DNA of 64,000 nt, taken from NCBI GenBank assembly GCA_902588835.1, contig CACIQQ010000007.1, positions 1 to 64,000 of the forward strand, given 5' to 3'. The position numbers and the translations under genes were made by a program. The notes beneath the pieces were generated by a model. It saw nothing but the letters and a program-made list of their open reading frames with translations. It did no database searches and was not told the DNA's origin. Of the stretch, positions 8,374 to 17,632 are shown piece by piece (within the stretch, counting starts at the first letter, position 1; each line of letters begins with the position of its first letter). The stretch is from an uncultured Pelagibacteraceae bacterium (GTDB lineage: Bacteria > Pseudomonadota > Alphaproteobacteria > Pelagibacterales > Pelagibacteraceae).

Positions 8374-10716
8374 ATGAGCAACTATTTTAAAAAAACTCTA
8401 GTTATTTTTCTATCTTCAATTTTACTATTTTTGATTGTAGTCATTTCAATATTGTGGGGTTTTTCTAATGATCTACCTGATTATAAGTTTTTAAAAAATT
8501 ATAAAGCACCTGTATCTAGCAAAGTTTACTCAGGAGATGGCGACCTAATTCAAGATTTTTCATCAGAGAAAAGAATATTTATACCTTATAATTCAATTCC
8601 ACCTAAAGTTATAAAAGCATTTCTCTCTGCAGAAGATAAAAATTTTTTTGATCACCCTGGTGTCGATGCAAAAGGCGTATTAAGAGCTGTAATTAAAAAT
8701 TTTTCAAATATAATAAATTCAAGGAGATTAGAGGGTGCATCTACAATTACTCAACAAGTAGCAAAGAATTTTTTACTATCTAATGAAGTTAGTTTAAATA
8801 GGAAACTTAAAGAAGCCATATTAGCATTTAGAATAGAAAGAAGTCTTAGTAAGGAGCGAATACTTGAGCTTTATTTAAATCAAATTTATTTAGGACAGGG
8901 AACTTATGGTATTGCTTCTGCGAGTCTAGAATATTTTGATAAATCGGTTGATGAACTTGAATATGTTGAGGCTGCTTTATTAGCAGCTTTACCAAAAGCC
9001 CCAAGCAGATACAATCCATACAAAAACAAAAAACTTGCTAAATTTAGAAGAGATTTAGTTTTAAAGAATCTACTTGATAACAATTATATAGATAAAAAAA
9101 AGTATGAAGAATTAAAAAGTTCCAAGATTATATTAAAGAAAAGAGAAAAAGTTTTTTTAGAAGACTCAAGATATTATGTTGAGGAAATTAGAAAAAATAC
9201 AATCAAACAGTTAGGTTACGACAAAGTTTATAAAGAGGGATTAAATATTAAAACACCTCTTAATCTAGAACTTCAAAAATTAGCAACAATTTCATTACGT
9301 GAAGGAATAGAAAAATATGATAGAAGAAAAGGATGGAGGGGACCAATTCAAAATATTGATCTAAGTATTAAAGAATGGTCTGACAAAATTGAATTAAAAA
9401 AACTTGAAAAAACTCTAGGCTGGAAAATTGCAAGAGTTACAAAAATTGGCATTTCAAACTTTGAAATCATTACTTCAGATGGAGATATAGGTTTTATTAC
9501 AAATGAAAATATTAAATGGACAAGAAAAACAAATACCTCTTTTAAAGAGGGAGATATTATTTATGTAAAAAAAAAAGAGGGGTCTAATGAGTACATCCTG
9601 AAACAACTTCCTACTGTAAATGGAGCAATCGTAGTAATGGACCCATACAACGGGAGAGTTCTAGCTCTGAGTGGCGGTTTTAGTTTTAATCAAAGTGAAT
9701 TTAATAGAGCAACCCAAGCACAAAGACAGCCAGGATCTGCATTCAAACCTTTTGTTTATGCGGCTGCTTTAGAAAATGGTTACTCTCCTTCAACATTAGT
9801 TTTAGATGCTCCATTAGTGTTAGAACAAGGAACAGATTTAAAAATGTGGAAACCTGAAAATTATGGAAAGAAATTTTATGGACCATCTACTTTGAGAATG
9901 GGTCTCGAAAAATCAAGAAATCTTATGACTGTAAGAATTTCTCAGGATTTAGGTTTAAAAAAAATAACTAAAATTTCCGAAGAGCTAGGTATATATGAAA
10001 ATCCAGATGAACTACTTTCGATTTCTTTGGGATCTGCAGAGACTACTTTGCTAAAATTAACAAGTGCATATTGTTCATTTGTAAACGGTGGAAAGTTAAT
10101 AGAACCAAAGCTTGTAGATAGAATTCAAGATAGTGAAGGGAATACAATATATAAAACTGAAGTAAGAAAATGTAAAAATTGTGAAGATGTATCTATTCAG
10201 AGCAATAATGTTCCTGAAATTAAAGATGACTCCAAACAAATATTCTCACCCCAGACTGCTTATCAAATTACTTCGATTTTAGAGGGAGCAACTAAAACTG
10301 GGACAGCAAAAAAATTAAGAGATTTAAAAATGGATCTTGCTGGCAAAACTGGAACAACAAACAAAAATACAGATACCTGGTTTATTGGTTTTACGTCAGA
10401 TTTAGTAATAGGTGTTTATGTAGGTTATGATGAACCAAAATCACTTGGAAAATTTGAAACTGGAGCTAAAACAGCTATGCCAATATTTAAAAGTTTTATA
10501 AAATCAGCTTTAAAAAAAGAAAATACGAGACCATTTAAAGTACCTGAAAACATTACTATGATGGTTGTTGATTCTAAAACTGGAAAAAAAGTAAGCTTTG
10601 CTTCTAAGAAAACATTAATAGAGTCTTTTAAGAGCAATAAAGTTCTAGAAAAAACTAATATTTCGAAAAAAATTAATAATAGATTTAACAATAATAATAT
10701 ATTAAGGTTTTATTAA
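8374..10716 (+). CDS. mrcA: penicillin-binding protein 1A (bifunctional class A PBP)
   Basis: Inner-membrane enzyme that polymerises and cross-links peptidoglycan in the periplasm. The 780 residues comprise one N-terminal membrane anchor (about 9-30), the GT51 transglycosylase with EDKNFFDHPGVD and GASTITQQVAKN, an intermediate domain, and the transpeptidase with SxxK (QPGSAFKPFVYA), SxN (SRNLMT) and KTG (AGKTGTTN). The C-terminus is asparagine- and lysine-rich. It is divergent from rne across about 80 bases. Its stop TAA shares one base with the prfB ATG. Confidence 0.97.
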   Translation: MSNYFKKTLVIFLSSILLFLIVVISILWGFSNDLPDYKFLKNYKAPVSSKVYSGDGDLIQDFSSEKRIFIPYNSIPPKVIKAFLSAEDKNFFDHPGVDAKGVLRAVIKNFSNIINSRRLEGASTITQQVAKNFLLSNEVSLNRKLKEAILAFRIERSLSKERILELYLNQIYLGQGTYGIASASLEYFDKSVDELEYVEAALLAALPKAPSRYNPYKNKKLAKFRRDLVLKNLLDNNYIDKKKYEELKSSKIILKKREKVFLEDSRYYVEEIRKNTIKQLGYDKVYKEGLNIKTPLNLELQKLATISLREGIEKYDRRKGWRGPIQNIDLSIKEWSDKIELKKLEKTLGWKIARVTKIGISNFEIITSDGDIGFITNENIKWTRKTNTSFKEGDIIYVKKKEGSNEYILKQLPTVNGAIVVMDPYNGRVLALSGGFSFNQSEFNRATQAQRQPGSAFKPFVYAAALENGYSPSTLVLDAPLVLEQGTDLKMWKPENYGKKFYGPSTLRMGLEKSRNLMTVRISQDLGLKKITKISEELGIYENPDELLSISLGSAETTLLKLTSAYCSFVNGGKLIEPKLVDRIQDSEGNTIYKTEVRKCKNCEDVSIQSNNVPEIKDDSKQIFSPQTAYQITSILEGATKTGTAKKLRDLKMDLAGKTGTTNKNTDTWFIGFTSDLVIGVYVGYDEPKSLGKFETGAKTAMPIFKSFIKSALKKENTRPFKVPENITMMVVDSKTGKKVSFASKKTLIESFKSNKVLEKTNISKKINNRFNNNNILRFY

Positions 10717-11814
10717 TGAGTGAAGAATTCTTTCAAAATGTAACTGAAGTCAATAAAGTTAATCAAAGAATAAAGGAGTATCTTTGAAAAGCACGACTTC
10801 GAAAAAAAAATAGAAAATTATAATAATTTAATTCTATCGGAAAATTTCTGGACAGATAAATCTGAAGCTCAAAAAGTTCTTAAAGAAAAAAAATTCCATG
10901 AAACTTTAATAAATTCTTATACGGAAACAACCAAATATTTAAAAGAGTTAGAGGAATTTTATAATCTAGCCTTGGAGGAAAATAATAAGAACCTGATTCA
11001 AGAAACTTTAGAAAATATTAAAAAACTTAAAAACACAGTTAAAAAAAATGAGATTAAATGTTTTCTTTCAAAAGAAACTGATAGCAATGATTGTTTTTTA
11101 GAAATTCATGCTGGTGCTGGCGGAACAGAAAGTCAAGACTGGGCAGAGATGCTTAGAAGAATGTATATGAAATGGGCTCAATCAAAAGAATTTAAAAACC
11201 ATATTATTAGTGAACATAAAGGTGACGAGGCAGGTCTTAAATCATCAACTATAAAAATATCTGGCGATTATGTTTTTGGATGGCTCAAAACAGAATCTGG
11301 AATTCATAGATTGGTAAGAATTTCCCCTTTTGACTCTGGTGCCAGACGGCACACAAGTTTTGCAAGTGTTTGGGTTTACCCTGTGGTTGATGAGAATATT
11401 GATGTTGAAATTTTAGAAAAAGACCTAAGAATTGATACATACAGATCAAGTGGAGCTGGTGGGCAGCACGTAAACACTACTGACAGCGCCGTCAGGATTA
11501 CTCATCTTCCAACAAAAATAGTCGTACAGTGCCAAAATGAAAGATCTCAGCATAAAAATAAAGAAACTTGTATGCAAATGCTTAAAGCGAGATTATATAA
11601 TTTTGAACTGGAAAAGAGAGAAAAAGAAAACGAAAACAAACAGGGGTCTAAAAAAGACATAGGGTGGGGTCATCAAATAAGATCATATGTTTTGCACCCA
11701 TATCGATTAGTCAAAGATAATAGGACCAGTCATGAATCAAGTGACCCACAAAAAATATTAGATGGAGATATAGATAGCTTTTTAGAAAACTCTTTATTCA
11801 AACTAGATGCTTAA
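10716..11814 (+). CDS. prfB: peptide chain release factor 2, with programmed +1 frameshift
   Basis: RF2 recognises UAA and UGA. Translation begins at ATG 10716, runs 23 codons to CTT followed by an in-frame TGA at 10785-10787, then continues in the +1 frame from 10786 (GAA AAG CAC GAC) to the TAA at 11812-11814, giving about 365 residues, the normal RF2 length. An open frame starting at 10972 would lack the N-terminal domain. The GGQ motif (SGAGGQHVNTTDSAVRI) is present. The SPF anticodon-like tripeptide appears within VRISPFDSGARRHTSF. It overlaps mrcA by one base and the AsmA-like gene by 8. Confidence 0.96.
10773..10787 (+). promoter_or_regulatory. RF2 programmed +1 frameshift signal
   Basis: An internal Shine-Dalgarno-like AAGGAG stands just before TAT CTT TGA, the same arrangement as in E. 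coli prfB (AGGGGG TAT CTT TGA). When RF2 is scarce the ribosome pauses at TGA, slips one base on CTT and reads GAA next. The downstream frame continues without interruption to the end of RF2, which confirms that the site is functional rather than a sequence error. Confidence 0.95.
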
Positions 11815-14011
11815 AAAAATTTCTCAAATATTTCTAATTATAATTTTCTTAATAATTGCGTTTTGTGTTTATTTAAGTGTTTACGGAATTAATACTGATA
11901 AGCTTAATGGAATTATCAATGAGAAAATTTCACAGAGAGATAGTGATTTCGATATCAAGTTAGATAAGATTAAGATTTTTCTAGATATAGGAAGCTTTAA
12001 ATTAGAGGCCAAAACAAAAAATCCAATCATACTCTATAAAAAAAACAAAATAGAGTTACAAAGTATAAGCACTGTTTTACCTTTGCTATCTCTTTTCACT
12101 CAAGAAGCAAAAATAGAAAATCTGAAATTTATTACAAAAAAAAATAAGGTAAAAGATTTAATTGAGTTTGGCAGAGGCTTTCAAAACACTCCTCAATTAT
12201 TCATTTTAAAAAAGATTGTAAAATCTGGAGATATTTCTGTAGAAGCCAAAATAAATTTTTCTGAGGACGGCAGCATCTCAAAAGATTATGTAATAGATGG
12301 TGATCTTGAAAATGTTAAATTAAGGTTACTAAATAAAGATATTATTGAGAGTATAAAATTTGGTTTCATCTTAAAAAATAATGATTACGTAATTTATAAT
12401 GCTTCATCCTTTTATCAGGATATAAAATTTAAATCAGACGAAATTAAAATAAAAGAAAAAGATAGTGCCTTTTTGTTCAACGGTAATATTTCTACATCAA
12501 AAAATAATCTTAGTCTTAAAACCATATCAAAAATATTCCAATTTGATTTAGAGAGTATTGAAAACGATAAAATTTTATTTTCTTCAAATAATAAATTTTC
12601 TTTCGAGTTAAGTAAAAAGTTTAAATTTTCAAATATAAAAGTAAATTCAAAATTTAACATAGAAAGCTTAGAATATTTAAACTCTAGTTTAAAGGAATTT
12701 TTTCCAGGTTACAAAAATGGAGTGAAATTTGAAAATAACATTATAAATTTAGATTATCAAAATGGAAATTATAAAATATCTGGAGATAGTAAATTAAATA
12801 TTAATGAAGACACAGATAGCCTTAGTTATTCAATTGAGAAGAAAAAAGATAAAATTTTTTTTAAAACAGATTTTGAGATTAAAAGTAATGCATTAAACCT
12901 TGAATTTTTGAACTTTACAAAAAAAAAAGGTGATAAAAGCAATCTTATTGTCGAAGGAGCTGTAAATAAGAATAATTCAGTCTTTTTAAATAAAATAAAC
13001 TTCGCTGAATCTAAAAATTTAATTAAAGTTAAAAATATCAATTTAACTTCAGAAAAAAAATTAAAAATGATTGATCAAATTGACATTGATCTCGTAAACA
13101 ATAATGATCAAATCAGTCAATTGAATATTAAAAGAAAAAAAAGCAATTATTCAATTAATAGCAAAATGTTTGATGGAACAAAAATCCTTGATAAAATATT
13201 ATTTTCAAAAAGTGACGGAAGCTTTTTTGATGTTTTTGAAAAATTAAACTCTAAAATTACAATAAATTTTAATACCATTTATATTACTAATGAAGATTAT
13301 TTAACTAATTTCAAAGCAGATGTAATTGTTAATAATAACCAAATAAAAGATTTAATTTTATCCTCTCAATTTTCAACAAAAGAAGACTTAAAACTTTCAA
13401 TAAAGACAAATTCAAACAATGAAAGGATAACAGACTTATTTGCGGGTAATGCAAAACCTTTAGTAAAAAAATATGATTTTATAAAAGGTTTTGAAGGTGG
13501 CTATTTAAAGTTTGACTCTATTGAAAAAAATAAAGTTTCAAATTCAAATTTAAAAATTTTTGATTTTAAACTAAAAGAAGTACCAGCATTAACAAAATTA
13601 CTTACCCTTGCTTCTTTACAAGGAATTGCAGATCTTTTGACTGGAGAAGGTATTAGGTTTAACGAATTTGAAATGATTTTTAATAACAAAGATGGGCTTA
13701 TGACGATTGAGGAAATCTATTCTTTAGGGCCTTCGATATCTATATTGATGGATGGGTATATTCAAAAAGATGATTTGGTAAGTCTAAGAGGTACGTTGGT
13801 ACCCGCAACTACTGTAAATAAAGTTATAGGTTCAATTCCGGTCATTGGAGATTTACTCGTCGGTAAAAAAGCTGGAGAAGGTGTTTTTGGAGTAAGTTTT
13901 AAAATAAAAGGTTATCCTGACGATTTAAAAACAACAGTTAATCCTATCAAAAGTTTAACTCCAAGATTTATTACGAGAACATTAGAGAAAATAAAAAAAT
14001 CTAACGAATAA
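11807..14011 (+). CDS. AsmA/YhdP-like (DUF3971-type) envelope protein
   Basis: Large single-anchor protein of 734 residues. A membrane segment at about residues 5-27 is followed by a long beta-rich, low-complexity periplasmic region. The C-terminal about 170 residues hold the recognisable part: VPALTKLLTLASLQGIADLL, GEGIRFNEFEM, LGPSISILMDGYI, RGTLVPATTVNKVIGSIPVI and a final GVSFKIKGYPDDLKTTVNP, typical of AsmA-like C-terminal domains. The family includes lipid-bridge proteins (TamB, YhdP) that help move phospholipid to the outer membrane; the role here is inferred. It overlaps prfB by 8 bases and convergent tyrS by 11. Confidence 0.8.
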   Translation: MLKKISQIFLIIIFLIIAFCVYLSVYGINTDKLNGIINEKISQRDSDFDIKLDKIKIFLDIGSFKLEAKTKNPIILYKKNKIELQSISTVLPLLSLFTQEAKIENLKFITKKNKVKDLIEFGRGFQNTPQLFILKKIVKSGDISVEAKINFSEDGSISKDYVIDGDLENVKLRLLNKDIIESIKFGFILKNNDYVIYNASSFYQDIKFKSDEIKIKEKDSAFLFNGNISTSKNNLSLKTISKIFQFDLESIENDKILFSSNNKFSFELSKKFKFSNIKVNSKFNIESLEYLNSSLKEFFPGYKNGVKFENNIINLDYQNGNYKISGDSKLNINEDTDSLSYSIEKKKDKIFFKTDFEIKSNALNLEFLNFTKKKGDKSNLIVEGAVNKNNSVFLNKINFAESKNLIKVKNINLTSEKKLKMIDQIDIDLVNNNDQISQLNIKRKKSNYSINSKMFDGTKILDKILFSKSDGSFFDVFEKLNSKITINFNTIYITNEDYLTNFKADVIVNNNQIKDLILSSQFSTKEDLKLSIKTNSNNERITDLFAGNAKPLVKKYDFIKGFEGGYLKFDSIEKNKVSNSNLKIFDFKLKEVPALTKLLTLASLQGIADLLTGEGIRFNEFEMIFNNKDGLMTIEEIYSLGPSISILMDGYIQKDDLVSLRGTLVPATTVNKVIGSIPVIGDLLVGKKAGEGVFGVSFKIKGYPDDLKTTVNPIKSLTPRFITRTLEKIKKSNE

Positions 14012-15233
14012 TTTTTATTAAAACGTGATTTTTCTTACCATGAGAAATCTTTAAAACCTCATCTTTAAAGTCAGACACATTAATTGCTAAATTTTCATCC
14101 ATAACTGTAGAGTTATTTACTTTTAAACCAGAATTTTTTATTGTTCTTCTAATTTCACTTTTTGAATTAAACAAATTAGTTTTGATAGAGAGATCTATTA
14201 TATTTAAACCATTATCAATTTGATCTTTTTTAATTTTTATTATTGGCAACTCATCTCCTGAACCACCCGCAAATGTTTTCTTAGCTGTATCTAAAGCTTT
14301 TAATGCAGCTGCCTTGCCATGTAAAAGGGTAGTGGCTTCATTTGCTAAAAGAGTTTTTAAATCATTTATATTTTTTTCTTTAATACTTTCAATTTCAGAA
14401 ACATCCTTATCTGTAAACATCTTCAAAAATTTAATAACATCTCTATCATCTGTATTTCTCCAAAATTGCCAGTAGTCATAGGATGACAAAAGTTTTTTAT
14501 CTAACCAAACAGCTCCTTTTTCAGTTTTCCCCATTTTTGCACCAGATGCTAAAGTAATTAATGGCGTTGTTAAACCGTAAACTTGCTTACTTGAATATCT
14601 TTTCACTAATTCAACACCATTTACGATATTACCCCATTGATCAGAACCACCAATTTGCATTAAACAATTTTTTGTTTTGTTCAGCTCTAAAAAATCATAT
14701 GCTTGCAGTATCATATAGTTAAATTCCATATAGCTTAAAGACTGTTCTCTCTCCAATCTAAGTTTGACGCTATCAAAACTTAGCATTTTATTAATTGTGA
14801 AATGTTTTCCAATTTCTCTTAAAAATTTAATATAATTTAGTTTTCCAAGCCATTTATAATTGTTTACATAAATAGGACGGGTTTTAGAATTTTTGTTATC
14901 CAGAAATATTGAAAAAACTTTCTTAATATTTTTTATGTTCTTTTCAATTTCCTTTTCTGTAAGAATTTTTCTTGTTTCTTCTTTTCCTGAAGGATCGCCT
15001 ATTCTTGTAGTACCTCCCCCGAGTAATATAATTGGTTGGTGCCCATGTTTTTGCAATAATCGTAAACACATAATTTGAAGCAAGCTTCCAACATGTAAGC
15101 TTTGGGCAGTACAGTCAAAACCAATATAGGCCCTTATTTTTTTCTTATCCATTAACCCATCAAGGGACTCTAAATTAGTACATTGATTAAAATATTCTCT
15201 TTCATTAAACTCTTTAAGGAATGAATTTTTCAT
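14001..15233 (-). CDS. tyrS: tyrosyl-tRNA synthetase
   Basis: Class I synthetase for tRNA-Tyr, 410 residues. Seen: IGFDCTAQSLHVGSLLQ, in which the HIGH element is HVGS; GGGTTRIGDPSGK; the tyrosine pocket YMILQAYDFLEL and QIGGSDQWGNI; and the second signature KMGKTEKGAVWLD, a KMSKS variant common in alphaproteobacterial TyrRS. A C-terminal S4 RNA-binding domain starts near residue 345 (KSEIRRTIKNSGLKVNNSTV). It is convergent with the AsmA-like gene and about 60 bases from the divergent anmK start. Confidence 0.97.
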   Translation of the reverse strand: MKNSFLKEFNEREYFNQCTNLESLDGLMDKKKIRAYIGFDCTAQSLHVGSLLQIMCLRLLQKHGHQPIILLGGGTTRIGDPSGKEETRKILTEKEIEKNIKNIKKVFSIFLDNKNSKTRPIYVNNYKWLGKLNYIKFLREIGKHFTINKMLSFDSVKLRLEREQSLSYMEFNYMILQAYDFLELNKTKNCLMQIGGSDQWGNIVNGVELVKRYSSKQVYGLTTPLITLASGAKMGKTEKGAVWLDKKLLSSYDYWQFWRNTDDRDVIKFLKMFTDKDVSEIESIKEKNINDLKTLLANEATTLLHGKAAALKALDTAKKTFAGGSGDELPIIKIKKDQIDNGLNIIDLSIKTNLFNSKSEIRRTIKNSGLKVNNSTVMDENLAINVSDFKDEVLKISHGKKNHVLIKIIR

Positions 15234-15294
15234 TTTTTTATAAAATAAGTCAGTTTCAATATACCTATATTAAATTAATTAAAAAATAAATATT

Positions 15295-16422
15295 ATGTCT
15301 AAAAATTACTATAGCCTTGGGTTAATGAGCGGTACATCTGGAGATGGAGTTGATGCATCTTTAATAAATTCTGATGGGAGTTCAAATTATAAAGTAGAAA
15401 TTAATAAGTATTTTGAATATGAAAATAACTTTAGTCAAAAAATACTTTCACTCAAAGACAAGATTAATACTGTCGCTGATCTTGAAACATATTCTACCGA
15501 GCTTAAAAATTTGGAGAAAGAATTAACTATTTTTCACTCAAAAGTAGTAATGGACATAGTTAAAAATACAAAGACAAAAATTGATTTTGTAGGTTTTCAT
15601 GGCCAAACAATATTTCACGATCCATCTAAAAAAATCTCTAAACAAATAGGAGATGGTAAACTCTTATCGCAGCTAACACAGACTACAGTTATTTATGATT
15701 TTAGACAAAAGGATATTAAAAATGGTGGGGAGGGAGCGCCACTAGCACCTATTTTTCATAAGGCATTAGTTAAACAAAATAAAATTGAATTACCCGTATG
15801 CATATTGAACATTGGTGGAATTTCTAATGTAACAGTAATAGGAGATTACGAACAAAATCATTTTACAAGTAGAGATTTAGGTCCGGGAAACTGTTTAATT
15901 GATGCATGGGTGAGAAAAAATAAAAAAGGAAATTTTGATAAAGATGGCGCATATGCTGCAATGGGCAAAATAAATGATTTGATGTTAAACCAAGCTCTGG
16001 ATAATTTTGATAATCGACCTGACCAGAATAGACTATCATTTGACACAAAAGATTTTGACATAAATTTTTTAAGAGGTGTGAGTTTTGAAGATGGTGCAGC
16101 AACTTTAACAGACTTATCAGGAAGAATAATTGGAGCGGGCTTATTTTCATTGTTAAGTGATGTAAGAAATAAATTATTCAAAGTTTTGGTGTCTGGAGGT
16201 GGAAGAAAAAATAAAACTTTAATTCAAAGAATAAAGTCTAGAACATTGAAAAATTTAATAATCCAGCCTATTGATGATTATGGAGTGGATGGTGACTATG
16301 TAGAATCTCAAGCATTTGCTTTTTTAGCAATAAGGAGATTTTTAGAATTACCTATATCATTTCCTGATACCACAGGATGCAAAAGTCCAACCACAGGTGG
16401 CGAAATAGTTAAAAATTATTAA
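15295..16422 (+). CDS. anmK: anhydro-N-acetylmuramic acid kinase
   Basis: Phosphorylates and hydrolyses 1,6-anhydro-MurNAc released by cell-wall turnover to MurNAc-6-phosphate. The 375-residue protein has the ASKHA-fold signatures LGLMSGTSGDGVDASL at the N-terminus, VGFHGQTIFHDP, ILNIGGISNVT, DLGPGNCLIDAW and a late VSGGGRKNKTL. A murQ etherase is not adjacent. The tyrS-anmK neighbourhood is common in alphaproteobacteria. The TTAA at the end is shared with the stop of the convergent hydrolase. Confidence 0.95.
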   Translation: MSKNYYSLGLMSGTSGDGVDASLINSDGSSNYKVEINKYFEYENNFSQKILSLKDKINTVADLETYSTELKNLEKELTIFHSKVVMDIVKNTKTKIDFVGFHGQTIFHDPSKKISKQIGDGKLLSQLTQTTVIYDFRQKDIKNGGEGAPLAPIFHKALVKQNKIELPVCILNIGGISNVTVIGDYEQNHFTSRDLGPGNCLIDAWVRKNKKGNFDKDGAYAAMGKINDLMLNQALDNFDNRPDQNRLSFDTKDFDINFLRGVSFEDGAATLTDLSGRIIGAGLFSLLSDVRNKLFKVLVSGGGRKNKTLIQRIKSRTLKNLIIQPIDDYGVDGDYVESQAFAFLAIRRFLELPISFPDTTGCKSPTTGGEIVKNY

Positions 16423-17075
16423 TATAAAGCAGATTCTTTTTTAATATATTTATCCAAAACCTTTTTTAAATTTTCTTCTGATTTTGTAAAAAAGTGATTT
16501 GCATCAGGCACAGCTTCAAATTCAACCTTAATTCCTTTTTGAGATGCAAGCCTTTTATCAAGCTCGCTAATATATTCTCCTGGTACTAACTCATCTTTTT
16601 TTCCATAAACCATTAGCCCTGAAGCAGGACATGGAGATAAAAAAGAAAAATCATAAACGTTAGGTTGTGGAGATATAGATATAAATCTATTGATTTCAGG
16701 ACGTCTCATTAGTAATTGCATAGAGATTAAAGATCCAAAAGAAAACCCAGCAACCCAACACTGAGAATTATCAAAATTTTCTCTTTCCAACCAATCAAGT
16801 GCAGCTGCAGCATCAGCTAATTCACCTTGACCATTATCAAACTCCCCATCGCTTTTGCCCACTCCTCTAAAATTTACTCTACAAACTGAAAAACCGTTAT
16901 CCATAAAAGCATGAAAAGTATCTACCACAACTTTGTTGTTCATTGTGCCACCGTATTGAGGATGAGGTTGAAGAACTAAAGCTATTGGAGATGTAATTTT
17001 TTGACTTTTAAAATATTTTGCTTCTAATCGTCCTGCGGGTCCAGGTATGAAGATTTCTAAAATTTTATTTTCCAT
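16419..17075 (-). CDS. alpha/beta hydrolase (dienelactone hydrolase-like)
   Basis: A 218-residue cytoplasmic serine hydrolase with no signal peptide. Seen: oxyanion region VLQPHPQYGGTMNN, NFRGVGKSDG, nucleophile elbow GFSFGSLIS, acid region VYGKKDELVPGE and catalytic histidine in PDANHFF. Proteins of this type in alphaproteobacteria often sit beside suf or tyrS genes, but the substrate is unknown. Its start is 134 bases from iscR on the opposite strand, so the two share one promoter region. Confidence 0.85.
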   Translation of the reverse strand: MENKILEIFIPGPAGRLEAKYFKSQKITSPIALVLQPHPQYGGTMNNKVVVDTFHAFMDNGFSVCRVNFRGVGKSDGEFDNGQGELADAAAALDWLERENFDNSQCWVAGFSFGSLISMQLLMRRPEINRFISISPQPNVYDFSFLSPCPASGLMVYGKKDELVPGEYISELDKRLASQKGIKVEFEAVPDANHFFTKSEENLKKVLDKYIKKESALY

Positions 17076-17157
17076 GTTTGTTAATGATTATTATTCTCAC
17101 TAAAAAACTTTATTTATCATATTGCAGTGTCAATTTGCGAGTCTTTTTCTTTAATGT

Positions 17158-17182
17158 AATCTTGACTATTTTAGTCGGGTAT
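17158..17182 (+). promoter_or_regulatory. IscR type 1 operator upstream of iscR-suf
   Basis: The core TTGACTATTTTAGTCGGG followed by TAT (17162-17182) fits the IscR type 1 half-site pattern YYGACT-R-D-W-W-Y-AGTC-RRS-TAT at every position; only the outer left edge (AATC for ATAS) deviates. The pattern is that known for [2Fe-2S]-IscR repression sites in proteobacteria. It ends 27 bases before the iscR ATG and covers the -35 and spacer of the best promoter, so [2Fe-2S]-IscR bound here should block transcription of its own operon. Confidence 0.85.
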
Positions 17183-17189
17183 ATATATA
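17162..17189 (+). promoter_or_regulatory. sigma-70 promoter of the iscR-suf operon
   Basis: A -35 element TTGACT (17162-17167) is followed at 16 bases by TATATA (17184-17189); a TATAAG at 17186-17191 gives an 18-base spacer as the alternative. Transcription would start near 17196, about 14 bases before the iscR ATG. No strong ribosome site precedes that ATG. The element is embedded in the IscR operator. Confidence 0.7.
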
Positions 17190-17209
17190 AGTCCCATAAA
17201 TTGCGGATT

Positions 17210-17632
17210 ATGAAGCTAAATACTAAATCACGATATGCTGTTATGGCACTTGCTGATATGGCGAGGTTTGATGGGAAAAACCCAGTAAGTTTAAGAGACA
17301 TATCATTAAGACAAAGTATATCTTTACTTTATTTAGAACAGATTTTTTTAAGATTAAAAAAAAATAATATTGTCAAAAGTGTAAGAGGTACAAATGGTGG
17401 TTACATCATATCTAAAAATATAAATGATCTGAAAATTTCTGATATTTTTTATGCTTTAGATGAAAAAGTCAAAACAGTTGGATGCAAAAAAGAGTCAAAA
17501 AAAAGTTGCAATGGTAAATCCTCTAAATGCATAACTCATAATTTGTGGGACGAACTTGATTTACACATCAATTCATTTTTTGAAAATAAAAAATTGGGTG
17601 ATCTAGTAAGGACAAAAGAAAGTAGAAATTAA
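17210..17632 (+). CDS. iscR: Rrf2-family Fe-S regulator IscR
   Basis: Transcriptional repressor that senses Fe-S status. I start it at ATG 17210 ([18 protein letters not shown]); the open frame extends upstream to 17078, but those codons would run through the operator and are unlike the family. The 140-residue protein has a winged helix ([19 protein letters not shown], then [12 protein letters not shown]) and cluster ligands Cys92, Cys100, Cys107 and His110 (ending KCITHNLW), matching the Cys3-His set of IscR. It overlaps sufB by one base. Confidence 0.93.
   Translation: MKLNTKSRYAVMALADMARFDGKNPVSLRDISLRQSISLLYLEQIFLRLKKNNIVKSVRGTNGGYIISKNINDLKISDIFYALDEKVKTVGCKKESKKSCNGKSSKCITHNLWDELDLHINSFFENKKLGDLVRTKESRN

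Noticed and set aside
10972-11814. prfB as a truncated gene or pseudogene starting at 10972
   Set aside because: The upstream 23-codon frame with AAGGAG-TAT-CTT-TGA and the open +1 frame show regulated frameshifting, not damage.
15858-16181. Two minus-strand frames of about 100 codons inside anmK
   Set aside because: Both are antisense to conserved anmK motifs and resemble no family.
17078-17209. Upstream extension of iscR to 17078
   Set aside because: The extra 44 codons would cross the IscR operator and promoter and have no similarity to Rrf2 proteins; ATG 17210 gives the family start.
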